Positions 31,678-41,394 of a stretch of DNA of 64,000 nucleotides are shown here, one piece after another. The notes under the pieces are model-generated. The model did not search any database. It was not told where the DNA came from and saw nothing but the letters and a program-made list of their open reading frames with translations. Source of the DNA: Tetrapyrgos nigripes (lineage: Eukaryota; Basidiomycota; Agaricomycetes; Agaricales; Campanellaceae). A program made the position numbers and the translations under genes. The stretch covers positions 310,001-374,000 of the forward strand of contig JAACJM010000055.1 of NCBI GenBank assembly GCA_013368315.1, written 5' to 3'. How positions within the stretch are numbered: the first letter of the stretch is position 1; every line of letters begins with the position of its first letter.

Positions 31678-34112
31678 TCACATTCCATTATCCTGCTTAA
31701 TCAAATCCGAAGCACGTTCCGCAACAGTGTATACGACGGCTTGGGTGTGGGCTTCTGGGATGATAGGCTGTTTTTGGTTTGTTCGTTAGTCAAAGAAGTA
31801 TCGTATCAAATCCAGAATCCAAACTCAAACTCAAACTCACCAAAACACTAGCATCAACAACCCTCAACCCTTTCACTCCTCCAACTCTCAACCTCGGATC
31901 AACGACTCCATCTTCATACCCCGTCTTGATACTACCCATCCTCGCGCTTCCGACAGGGTGATGCACTGTATCTGCATGGGCTCGAATAAACGCTATCTTA
32001 TCAGCGGTGGTTTTGGCAGAGGCGAAGGCGCCGAAGAGGGATTGGAGATAATCGTCCTTTGGGAGGTAGGGGAGGTGGGGGATTAGTACACATCCCATGC
32101 GGGAACACTTGAGAGTAAGGAGCCAACATACCTTTGTAAACTCATTCTCCTTCTTCCCACCCTTCGTCGTCGTAATATTCACCTCCACAAACGTCTGCGC
32201 GTCCGCGATCGCTTGAAGCATCGCCTGAACATCGAAATCTGTACCGAGGACATTGTAGTCGATGAGGGGTTGGGTGAAGGTGTCGGTGTTTGAGGAGGGG
32301 AGTTTTATGGTGCCGACTAGAACCAATATCAGCTATCAGCGTCGTAGGGTTAGGAAGAGACTCGAGTAACAGGTACGCACCACTCGTCGGACTAACAACC
32401 GCACATATAATACTCATAAAATGCCCCGCTGCCGGTAAAGGGTTCGTATCACTCGGTACAAACCCATCTACAAAAATCAACTCGATGTTGGGCGCACTGG
32501 GGCCTGAAGCGGGGTCGGGACGGGAGGGGGTGAAGAAGGTTTTGGGAAGGCGGAGAAGACCTATATATTATTACATATTAACCAACGTCAGTTAAATGCT
32601 CTCGTTCTTGGTCGGGAAACAATCCTCCCGCTGGTCGGACACTCACCCATCAAATTACCAGGACTCGCACTAAACAACCCTTCCTTCGTTGTGAGCCACT
32701 CAGTTAAATCCACATTCCGTAATGAACTATTTCTGAGGGCGTCGTCATAGGTTCGGTTGGAGTTGACGTTGTAAAAGATGGAAAGGAGAGGGTGATCTCG
32801 GACGTTTTTACCAACTTGGGGAGCATTCACTACCGTCTTACTCCCTAAATCCGCTTGGGGGCCTATTCCTGACAACAACAAAATCTGCGGGGTACCTGCG
32901 TTCATAGGATGAGAAGCCATTCGAAAAAGATGACGACAAGGTCAGGGTATGTATACCCACCAATAGTCCCAGCACTCAAAACAACCTCCTTACTCGCCTC
33001 AAACATCCTTTTCTTACCCCCCTTACTAATCGCAACCTCCACGGCCCTAAACACCGGAACCAAACCCTCCTGCGCGTTCTTCACCAACCTCGTCACCCTG
33101 GTATTAATCACCACATCGATATTCTTCCTATTCTGTAACGCAGGACGCAAATAAGACGTAGCAGCAGTCGACCTGGTCCCACCACCTGCAGTAACTTGGG
33201 TATACCCCAATCCGAGGGAGTTTCCTGTGTTCTTGTCGGTGGTGTAATTAAAGCGTTTGAGATTGGGGGAGGAAGATGACCCTAAAGCTTTGGCGGTAGT
33301 AATGAAACGTTGGTCGGGTTCGAGGTCGATATTGGGAAGGTTGACGTGGACAGGACCGTTCCCGTTGGAATGGGGAATTTGGTCGGGGGTGATGGTAGGA
33401 TTGTCGGTTGGGGGGACGAGGGTTGAGACCTGGGTAGAAACATCAGATGATAAGTGTAGTTGAAGTGAGAAACGAAAACGCACCCTCTTAAAAAACTCCT
33501 GCATAGAAGGCCAACCCCATCCCGCATCGCCGGTTATAGAAGCGAGTTTGTTGTAGTAATCTTTAGAGCCGAGTGTCCAGGCCAAGTAGTCTGTTATGGT
33601 CAGGATAGGATAGGATAGGAAGAGTAGATAGCACTACCTACTTATAGCACTACTCCCTCCCAACACAAAACCCCTAGGAACCTTGATAGAACGCCCATTA
33701 AGTCCGGGTTGAGGAACAGTGGTATAGTTCCAGTCAACGGCAGTATTGGCAGCAAATGGAGCGAAAAAAGGGACTTGGACGTTGAGGTTGCCGGTGTCAC
33801 TAAAAGAAAAGGACTATAAGAAAGACATGAAGAATAGGATGCAGCAACTCACTCAACACCAGCTTCAATCACCAAGATCTTCTTCGTAGGGTCTTCACTC
33901 AAACGACTTGCAACAACGCTACCGGCGGTTCCAGCTGTACGTCGTTAGTGTGTATTAAGTAATGCAGAAGACTCGAGCAAGTTGCAAATCTAACCTCCAA
34001 TAACAATGAAGTCATAATTCTTAGACGGAAGGTCCGCAGGGTTGGTATACAAAGCAGCATGGACGGGAAGCACAGTGATGCTGGCGAGAGCCAACGCAGA
34101 CAAGTGCTTCAT
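31678..34112 (-). CDS. Secreted GMC oxidoreductase (aryl-alcohol oxidase-like)
   Basis: A flavoenzyme that oxidises alcohols or sugars outside the cell, often supplying hydrogen peroxide for lignocellulose attack. Start ATG at 34112; ten exons on the minus strand with nine GT-AG introns, all in frame, about 610 aa; stop at 31678-31680. Signal peptide MKHLSALALASITVLPVHA. FAD-binding GAGTAGSVVASRL after DFIVI (intron 1 splits it). GMC signature 1, RGFVLGGSSAIN. Signature 2, SAGTIGTPQILLLSGIG, is joined across an intron. Catalytic His lies in HHPVGSARMG, and the second His in PEAHTQAVVY near the C-terminus. No defect seen. Aryl-alcohol oxidase or pyranose dehydrogenase are the likeliest subfamilies; I cannot choose between them. 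Confidence 0.92.
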
Positions 34113-34727
34113 AGTAGTAAATGCCTTGAGCCGGGGTCAATATCTGGTTTTATATGATGTCAGTGCCGAATCTCACGCCGAAAAGACAAGTATTGTACTG
34201 ATGTGATGTATCAGTACAAAACTTGTCTATCAGTTCACTTTTCCGTCGAGCGGATATTTTTGTCTTTTTGGCATGTCTTCTATGTAGTCCTGACGGCGAC
34301 AAGCTACGATCAAACAAGCCATCATGCATCATGATTTGATCCTGATTGCAAATCCGAGAACTTACGAGAAAGCACAAAAAGGTCAAATGCACAATGCGTC
34401 GAAGAGATATGAGCAGGGAGGGGCGGGAGCAAGTGAGGTATTTGCAATTCGCTCGTGACCCACCGACGATCAGATCATTTGCACCGATCAGAGCCAATTA
34501 CTTAGAGGCGTTCTCGACGCGTCACTTCGCGTCAAAGTGGGTTGCATCTGGTGCTCGTCCGCCATTGACATGTATGGATACATATGTACAGTATGTAGGC
34601 AAGATATGACATATATTCACGAAAATTCCTTTTGCGTCCAAAGCTGGAATTTGAAAACCTGTTTGCATGTTACACTAGTCAGGCTATGAAACTAAAACAA
34701 AAAGAGGACTTGGACCTTGACGAGCTA
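34113..34727. other. Intergenic between GMC gene and tRNA-Asp
   Basis: No gene. TTTCCGTCGAGCGGATATTT near 34237 repeats a block at 15226, also beside a tRNA-Asp repeat. A GACGCGTC box lies at about 34516. The frame 34346-34609 has no recognisable content. Confidence 0.5.
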
Positions 34728-34832
34728 CTCCCTGGCTGGGAGTCGAACCCAGCTTTCGCGCGCACACACCAAAGGGGAGACTCTTCTCCCTTTTATGACA
34801 GGCGCGTGTACTAACCGATATACTACCAGGGA
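34728..34832 (-). tRNA. tRNA-Asp(GTC) with about 32-nt intron
   Basis: Minus-strand copy with the same exon sequence as the plus-strand genes except one T fewer in the D loop (ATCGGTTAGTAC). Acceptor, anticodon stem CGCGC/GCGCG and T arm all pair. The longest intron of the set, itself partly self-complementary (AAAGGGAGA and TCTCCCCTTT). A T5 run follows on the minus strand. Confidence 0.9.
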
Positions 34833-34970
34833 ACTGCTTGACAAGTTCTGTTCCTCGTATCTATACGGTCTTGCACTCTCCAACGATAGCATTGGTTGGA
34901 ATCATGTAGGTGGAAAGAGCTGAGCAAGAAGACCTTTAGAACGAAAGGGCGGGAGAAGGAAGTGATTACA

Positions 34971-34980
34971 CCGACGATCA
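34971..34980 (-). promoter_or_regulatory. tRNA-linked CGATCGTCGG-type module
   Basis: Minus-oriented GATGATCGTCGG followed by TGTAATCACTTCC and TTCTCCCGCCC, with GCCAATTGCTTGTAATT before it, about 140 bp upstream of the tRNA-Asp at 34832. Neighbouring CAAACGCGACCAG and GACGCGTCGACACGTC are shared with 20370-20420. Confidence 0.45.
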
Positions 34981-35335
34981 TCGATCATCGATCACATTTA
35001 ATTACAAGCAATTGGCAATTGCGGACTCAAACGCGACCAGATGACGAGACAAGACGAGACGCGTCGACACGTCTCAGTGACGGCCCTCCAGAGGTGCAGG
35101 TGCTGCCTTCAGCTTTTGAATGGATCTTTACAATTATAAGTATGAAAACCTTAATGTCAAGCAAGCTGCAAGCAGAGGCGAGTATAGTATCAGTATAGGG
35201 TTATAGCTAGTAACCGAGCGGAAGCAAAATGGAAAGTCTCCGGAGCCTGGGACATATTGATCGTTGTATACCAATGAAATCGAAATTGAAGCAGGTTAAA
35301 ATGGTTACCAAAAAAGCGCAGAACCACAGGGATAT

Positions 35336-35421
35336 TGACCACCGCAGGGGTCGAACCTGCAATCTCCTGATTATCGATTACATAATCGTAGTCAGACGCG
35401 ATGCCATTTCGCCAGGCGGCC
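35336..35421 (-). tRNA. tRNA-Arg(ACG) with 14-nt intron
   Basis: Exons identical to the intronless tRNA-Arg at 26969-27040, but 14 nt (TTATGTAATCGATA-like) are inserted after the nucleotide 3' of anticodon ACG, the canonical intron site. A T6 run follows on the minus strand. The upstream CGATCGTCGG module is absent here. Confidence 0.92.
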
Positions 35422-36264
35422 ATACTCACTGGGACAAATACACTGGGTAGATCGGGTTTCACTCTAACGAAAAATTGGACACATAGATTGAAGATGCCAA
35501 CGGAAACGACAACGGCAATAGCACGAGCGAGAGATGACGTGCCATGGAAGGTTCAAGGGGTAAAGATAGGATAGGATTCCCAAATGAACGGCTAGCATGA
35601 ATGCAACAGAAAGATATTGGGGACAGACTATACAGCTACAACACTGTACACAGGGCCCGTTTCTCTAAACCACTATGATAATATCCCTGCCTCCAAGACA
35701 ATCTCTTCACACCGCATCGCGATTCGCCGCCGAAGCATACAAGGGTAATACCAGAGAACCGAACAATAGTCCGAAAAATGTTTCCAGCGGTGAAGTATGT
35801 AACGACTCGGTTCTGGTTTTGCGACGACTGAGTACTGAGTACTGAGGCCTGGGGATCTACAAATTATGATTTAGAGTGGTAGACAGGAGAGGTGGGACGG
35901 AGAGCGTACCTGTCAACACCACCCAGCCCCAAACCGACTCATTGAAAAGATAATGGATAAGCGAGAGCGTAGCGTCACCGCCAGACGCCGGGCTTTTGTT
36001 GGGTTATCGGAATGACAAGTCCCACTTGCATGAAATGTTCGTGGTAAGAACGTTGAAAACCGTTCAGACCGATATATGGACACCAGACTAGTGACTCAAC
36101 ACAACCTGTACAGAAGCAAGAAAGCATAAAAAGACCCAAATTAGTCAAACACACTTTACGGGACAGAATCCAAACTCACCGTCTCACGAGTCACCGTCAA
36201 CACTGCACCTCACTACACCTATGTACAGATCTCACCACCACCCGCTCCATCGCAATCTCAGACC
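35422..36264. other. Intergenic, nothing recognised
   Basis: No gene, tRNA or repeat that I can support. Likely contains the 3' flank, and possibly unannotated 3' exons, of the minus-strand gene that ends at 36265. Confidence 0.5.
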
Positions 36265-36743
36265 TCACCGACACCAACAAATACCAGAAATTCCCCGGCC
36301 CTTACCCTTCTTAGTGTTATCCCCCTTGTTGAGCGCACCGTTGTCCCCAGCTCCACCGACGGACATCGTCTCCTTAGATTGTGGTTGTTGAGTAACTAAT
36401 CCTGACGGAGCCGTTGGACTCGCGTCAACGCCAGTACTTGCGGTTCCACGTCCGACTCCGCTGGATCCACCAGGGAAGATAAGATTAGGGGGTATACCAA
36501 GGCCAAGCGGAGAGCCTGAGACTTGTGGGCCTTCTGCATAAGGTGGAGGATCTACATTAGCAATGTTCAGTACGCCCGAAAGCATGGATGTGGGTGTGGA
36601 TTTGAATAGGAGCCCAACGTACCCGAAGTAGCTAGTAGTGAAGCTGGTATAAGAGGTTCTGATGGAATAGTCATCGTGATGACGGGTGGTTTGGAGGAGT
36701 TGGTGTAGGATGAGACTGGGGTTGAGGATTTTGGTTGGGGCAT
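36265..36743 (-). CDS. Small Pro/Ser/Gly-rich hypothetical protein
   Basis: Exon 1 is 36623-36743 (MPQPKSSTPVSSYTNSS...), with an intron of 71 nt (donor GTACGT, acceptor TAG), then exon 2 from 36551 to the stop at 36265: 135 aa. The chain is low complexity with DPPPYAEGPQ and PPNLIFPGGSSG and no hydrophobic segment. Near the end AAG AAG is followed by GTAAGG, so a further intron and a different C-terminus are possible. In-frame ATGs upstream (36845) and downstream (MTIPSEPLIP) are alternative starts. No family recognised. Confidence 0.5.
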
Positions 36744-36845
36744 TGTGAAAGGAGGACGAGGAGATGCTGTCGGTCGGGAACGTGAGATACACTGGCTTTC
36801 ACTTTTATATAAAAAAGTCTCACATAGGGGAGCTATGTGAGACAT

Positions 36846-38241
36846 GCGTCTTGAACGGAGGATACGCTAGTGGCGGGATTAGCGCATTCTTGTTTTTGGT
36901 TTGTACATATCAACGTATGTAAGATCGATGAAAGTACATAGGAAGAGGAGAGGGATTCCGAAATCGTACCTCAGCTATAACGAAACTTTTTCCTTCCATA
37001 ACGCATGTTGTTTTCATCTCTTCTCAGTCGGTTTTCCTGGTGGATTCGCGCCCTGTGCCGCTCATGATGAACCGTAACGTATGTAGTGCGCAAAACTTGT
37101 ATGTACGCGAAGACGACAGACATCTTTCATGCATAAGTGAGTATACGTATAAAGCATCGGGAGAACATCTTAGGAAAGTTCTTACAAGGATAAATCAGCG
37201 TCAGCGTCAGGGCCAGGCTTCCAGGCTTCTTTAAAGGGGCATTTATGGACTTTGATAGCATGCTAAGGCCGACAAAACCTACGTAAGTATCCCAGACATT
37301 GAAGGCCAGAACTGAGAGAGTTCCATGAAGTAAAAGTTTGAGCTGTCTAGCGGAATTTGAGCGTTTTTTTTGGCATCTGGAGGGGTGATACACCCTTCAG
37401 AGCCTTGACCTGTGTTCCAGTATTGCTAGACTTTGCCCAATGATAGAAATGGTTGTTGGCAGTGGTGAGACGGAGAGTACAAGGCGCGCCAATATTGTAC
37501 CCTTCCCACGCGTATCTCTTCTTCCAAACCTTCCGTTTGAACCAAATTGTATACTCTACAGCGCAACCTCTCAAAGATTTTACAAGCATCTCGGTATCTA
37601 GCTAGTATGGACAATCGTCTTTTGTAGAAGGTGTGTGCCAGACTCTGCGTATATGGTTCAAGAATTCGTATACTGAGTACTATGATGATAGTATGTCCTT
37701 GGAAACTCCATTTGAACGCTGTCGAGAGAGACGGTTCTAAGGCCAGGAGGTGATTGGATTTCGAGAGCTCTCCAGAGCCAGGGGGTGGTTGTCAGCCTGA
37801 AGCTCCTCCTTTTACCGGAACCCAAACTCGATCGTGAAACTCATTCACGCATGGCGTCTATGATACATGATACATAAGGTAGGCAACCACTACCGTCCCT
37901 GTTCATTTCTGTTTCTGGTTTTCAGACAGTCTTGCTTGCTTTTTGCTGAAAAAGTGTTGGAGAAACCTTGACTGACTCGCTTCGCTCTTTTGGTTGTTCT
38001 TTCAGGACGTATCAAGAACAAGAACCGCCTCGATTTATAGGACCGGCTCCTCTGTTCATTTCGCCCCTCGTTTTACTTTACTGTTGCAAATTGCATGCTT
38101 GGCCTTCAGCGCCAGCGCTAGCACCTGTCACTCTTTCCCTTCCCTCCTTCCTTCCTTCTTTTCTCTCTTTTTCCCTACGTCCCCCGGCTGGCACCGACAA
38201 CTCAAAACTTCCAATCCAATCCAAGATCTAGAATCCAGAAA
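36846..38241. other. Intergenic, no gene seen
   Basis: Short frames only. From about 38130 a CT-rich tract (CCCTTCCCTCCTTCCTTCC) leads to the GH75 start and probably belongs to its promoter and leader. Confidence 0.5.
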
Positions 38242-39914
38242 ATGATGCATCCCAAAACCTCAGTATCGGCATGGACATTTCTTTCCCTCGTCCGTCTGAG
38301 TCTCGTCTTCCTCACGATGACTCAGTCTGTGTTTACCCTCCCAATCCCAGTCCCAGCTCACGTTCCATCACCACTCGCCTTCCAAACTCCAGTCCCAGCT
38401 CCCGTACCATTCAGAATTTCTCCTGCCGGTCTTCATGCATACCCCAGATCCAGATCCACAGACTTCCATGCTGTCATTGTTGAACGCCCTCACAGAGTCG
38501 CTGTTCAGCGTCTACGCCTGACACAGAGGGATGACGGCGGGTACACTGACGAAGACAGCGACAACGATGGAGATGATGGGAACGTGTCAGATAACAGCAA
38601 CGACAGCGACGACAACTACAACGATGAGGATGAGGACGTGGACGTGTCCGGTGACCAAGACGAAGACGAGCAGGACGATGACCATGATGACGATTCTGAA
38701 GAAGATGGAGATGGAGATGGCGAGCGGGACCAAGAAGACGGCGACAGTGAATCTGACAACGACGACGATGAGGGCGCCAACTCCAACTCCGTGTCTATTT
38801 CTTCCCAAATCGGCGTCGGCTCTCCCTCTGCTAACTCTTCCTATTCCAAAGCTTCTTTCCAAGCCGCACCCGACATTAACGTCGCTGCCATCTACCAACT
38901 CGTTCAATCTGCTACTTCGAACCCTCTCAAGGCGTATGATTCTGCTGAGAAGGATTCGGATGGGGATGGGGACTCGATGGTTATGGTTTATGGGGACTTT
39001 TTGGAAGGGGCGGGAAAGGGACAGGTGAAAGCGATGAGTTTTATAGCGGATATGGACGTTGATTGTGATGGGTCTGATATTTGCGTGAGTACTTCTCCGT
39101 GGTGCCGTGCTTGTTTTTCATCTTCGCTTACCTTTTTCAATTTTTATCTTGTAGCCCAACGACCCGGATGGCCAGAGCCAAACTACCTACGGATCCCTCG
39201 ACGCTTCTGCTGTTCCTTATTACGTCGTTCCTGAGGATCTCATCGGTGTGGGTGGAGGCTTCATTCAGCCGAATTCCCTAGGAGCGATTATCTGTGGTGG
39301 AAAAATGTTTTATGCAATTATGGGAGATACCAAGTATGTTATTTTGTTGGTTTTTTTCTTCGGCTCAAGCTTGGCTTGAGATCCAGGCATAATGCATTGG
39401 TCGGATTACTGACTGCCTTTGCTGGTTTTTCGTTTCATTTCGCTTCTTTTTCTTCAATTTCGATTTTGACAACCGTCAATAGCGGAAACACTCCCCAGCG
39501 TATTGGCGAAGGCTCCCTTCTTCTCGCACAAACATGTTTCCCTGATGCAGGTCTCGGTGGAGATAATGGACATACCGAGTTGGATGTTGCCTGTGAGTCT
39601 CTAGTTTTCTGATCACTCTCTAGAGTATCTTCGTCCCAGGCCCACTATGGTTCTTGGCCGTGGCCGTTATCTGAACTCGTTGGCTCCTTTTTGACTCCTT
39701 CCTCTCCCTCTCCTCCTTCATCTTCTCATTTTGTTATGTAACAGATCTCGTATTCGGATCCGTCGTTCCACCAGGGGTCCAAAAGTCCGCCATCGACATT
39801 GATGCGTTGAAGCGAAAGGGCGATAAGGTGCTTAGGGCGTTCCAGCAGAGGCATGGAGTGACTTCGTTGGGTTTGGGTTTGGGTTTGGGGTCGGGTTCGT
39901 TGTACTCGCAGTGA
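38242..39914 (+). CDS. GH75 chitosanase-like secreted enzyme with hyperacidic insert
   Basis: Hydrolyses chitosan outside the cell or in the wall. Exons 38242-39084, 39155-39333, 39483-39592, 39745-39914; GT-AG introns; 433 aa. An N-terminal hydrophobic stretch (FLSLVRLSLVFLTMTQSVF) serves as signal peptide. A Pro/Val-rich linker follows, then residues about 96-178 almost entirely Asp/Glu/Gly/Asn/Ser. The GH75 domain follows: SFIADMDVDCDG, NDPDGQSQTTYGSLDASAVP, YYVVPEDLIG, NSLGAIICGGKMFYAIMGD, IGEGSLLLAQTCFP, LVFGSVVPPGV. Asp339 and Glu350 are 11 residues apart, as are the reported catalytic pair of the Fusarium enzyme. The acidic block is unusual for the family as I know it and may bind cations or polycationic chitosan. 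Confidence 0.88.
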
Positions 39915-39974
39915 TCGCGGTAAGTAGTAGGGAGGTACATTCTGCGCGTCAATGACATTGCCCAATAGGTACGC

Positions 39975-40210
39975 GCTCGGTACGCGTTCTATTCTCGAGT
40001 TTTTTTACCACTGGCTTTGCTTTGGGGTCGTCATGGATCCATTCAATTTCCAGGCTTGCCTGGAGCTTGACTATCGCACACACAGACTCTCTATCTCCTT
40101 CGTGTTTTGGTCGCTCTCCGTGGTTCTGTTGTACTTACTGGTATTACTGAAATTTCCATGTTCTGATTTGCTATCATCCAGTATCCAGTTGGTGTTTTTG
40201 TGTTAACGTT
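39975..40210 (+). repeat. Segmental repeat copy A
   Basis: Shares GGTACGCG, CTATTCTCGAGTTTTTTACC, CATTCAATTTCCA, TGACTATCGCACAC and CTCTCTCCTTCGTGTTTTG-type words with 46440-46640 and 43330-43400. Noncoding. At about 40468-40545 a second block resembles the 3' end of the aldo-keto reductase gene (TGACTCCCTGCTGATTGC and ATCAGGTTCCTGGAGAAACC), with about 50 bp deleted. Confidence 0.65.
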
Positions 40211-40534
40211 CTAGGTCACTGTCACCGTGTTGTATCCAATGTCCAGCGTTAAACATTAAACGCTCAGGCTGATGATTTTTTGCTCCGACGTCGATGTGCC
40301 TATATATCGGCAGTTACAGCCGTCGAGGACATCTGCAGTAACAAAGCAAGATACCGTCCTATAGCACCAATTTTCTTCCGTGAATGGATCCATTCATTGT
40401 AAGACCGATTCCTCAACGGTGCGCCAAGCCTCAGAACCATTGTCCTCCTAGTAGATCGACAATGCATCTGACTCCCTGCTGATTGCTTTCTTTCTCTGAT
40501 CTCTCTCTCTCGGGATCAGGTTCCTGGAGAAACC

Positions 40535-40898
40535 TTATAGATCATCATTCGGTTTAGTAGCAGCCGCACCAGCTAGTGCATCAGCGGCTTCGTTCCCTAC
40601 GTTTCCATTGTGGCCTTTGACCCATGTGATACTTGTGGGCACCCTATAGTTTGCTACCATTGCTTTTATAACCGCTACGTTCCTAACATTTATATGGCCT
40701 GTTTCTTCCATCTTTTTCAGGCTGCTCGTCAAGTGTGAGATCATATATCGTGATTCGTGGGTCAGTTTCAAGCATTAATGGATCTGCTTTTCGGACTAGT
40801 TCGGGTGCCACCTTCGCCGCCACTGGTTCTGCAGCCTGGTTCGATTGAATGATTGGTACGTTTTCAGTTTGCTTGGGTGAATCATTCAATCGAACCAC
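40535..40898 (-). pseudogene. RNase H domain fragment
   Basis: The minus strand reads (with one frame change near 40720) QTENVPIIQSNQAAEPVAAK, DPLMLETDPRITIYDLTSSL, then TSITWVKGHNGNVGNEAADA. These are hallmarks of type-1 RNase H domains as found in retroelements and in free-standing fungal copies (QSNQAAE, TWVKGHxGxxGNExAD). The upstream part is cut off at the MITE-like element that begins at 40907. The usual acidic residue after LETD is kept as D followed by P rather than S. Confidence 0.65.
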
Positions 40899-40906
40899 AT
40901 ACTAAT

Positions 40907-41231
40907 CAGTAATGTGGGAAATTTCTGGCGCGCTTTTCCACTGGTATCCACTGGTCCAGCCAAAATTGCTTTTTTGTATCATTTGTCCCTTACATCTGTA
41001 CCAAACATCGAAACGTCTGTGTGATATAAGATATTATTGAAGGTAAATAGAAGGTGTATAATGGGAAAAAGCAGGGGATAGCTCTTACAGTGCGCATATT
41101 TCACCATTTTACTGGTGAGAATTTTGACCTGGCTGGTGAAATCCATTAGCCGAGCCGCTGGTGACTGGTACGCGCTGGCGCCCGCCAAATTTTGGCAGGC
41201 ACCGGCGGACCATCATTTTGCCGCAATACTG
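40907..41231. mobile_element. 325-bp inverted-repeat element (MITE-like), copy 2
   Basis: Ends CAGTAATGTGGGAAATTT and the inverse of CAGTATTGCGGCAAAATG. Flanked by AT (40905-40906 and 41232-41233) like the element at 25461-25945, with the same ACTGGT and CCAAATTTTGGC-type motifs inside. Termini are more diverged than in copy 1. It separates the RNase H fragment from the aldo-keto reductase. Confidence 0.6.
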
Positions 41232-41394
41232 ATTTTAGTGTCCTGTTTCGGTTTTATACGGATATCAACCTACCGGGACGTACTGGTCCCGTGAGCTGAG
41301 ATAGATAGATAAATAGCTGGTCAGCGAACCTGTCCAGTGTCCACTTGCACTCGCAATCACCCGCGGCCGTGAGATAGGAAGATAGGAAGATAGG

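Noticed and set aside
38531..39028. 165-codon frame rich in Thr and Met
   Set aside because: Shadow of the acidic segment of the GH75 gene in another frame.
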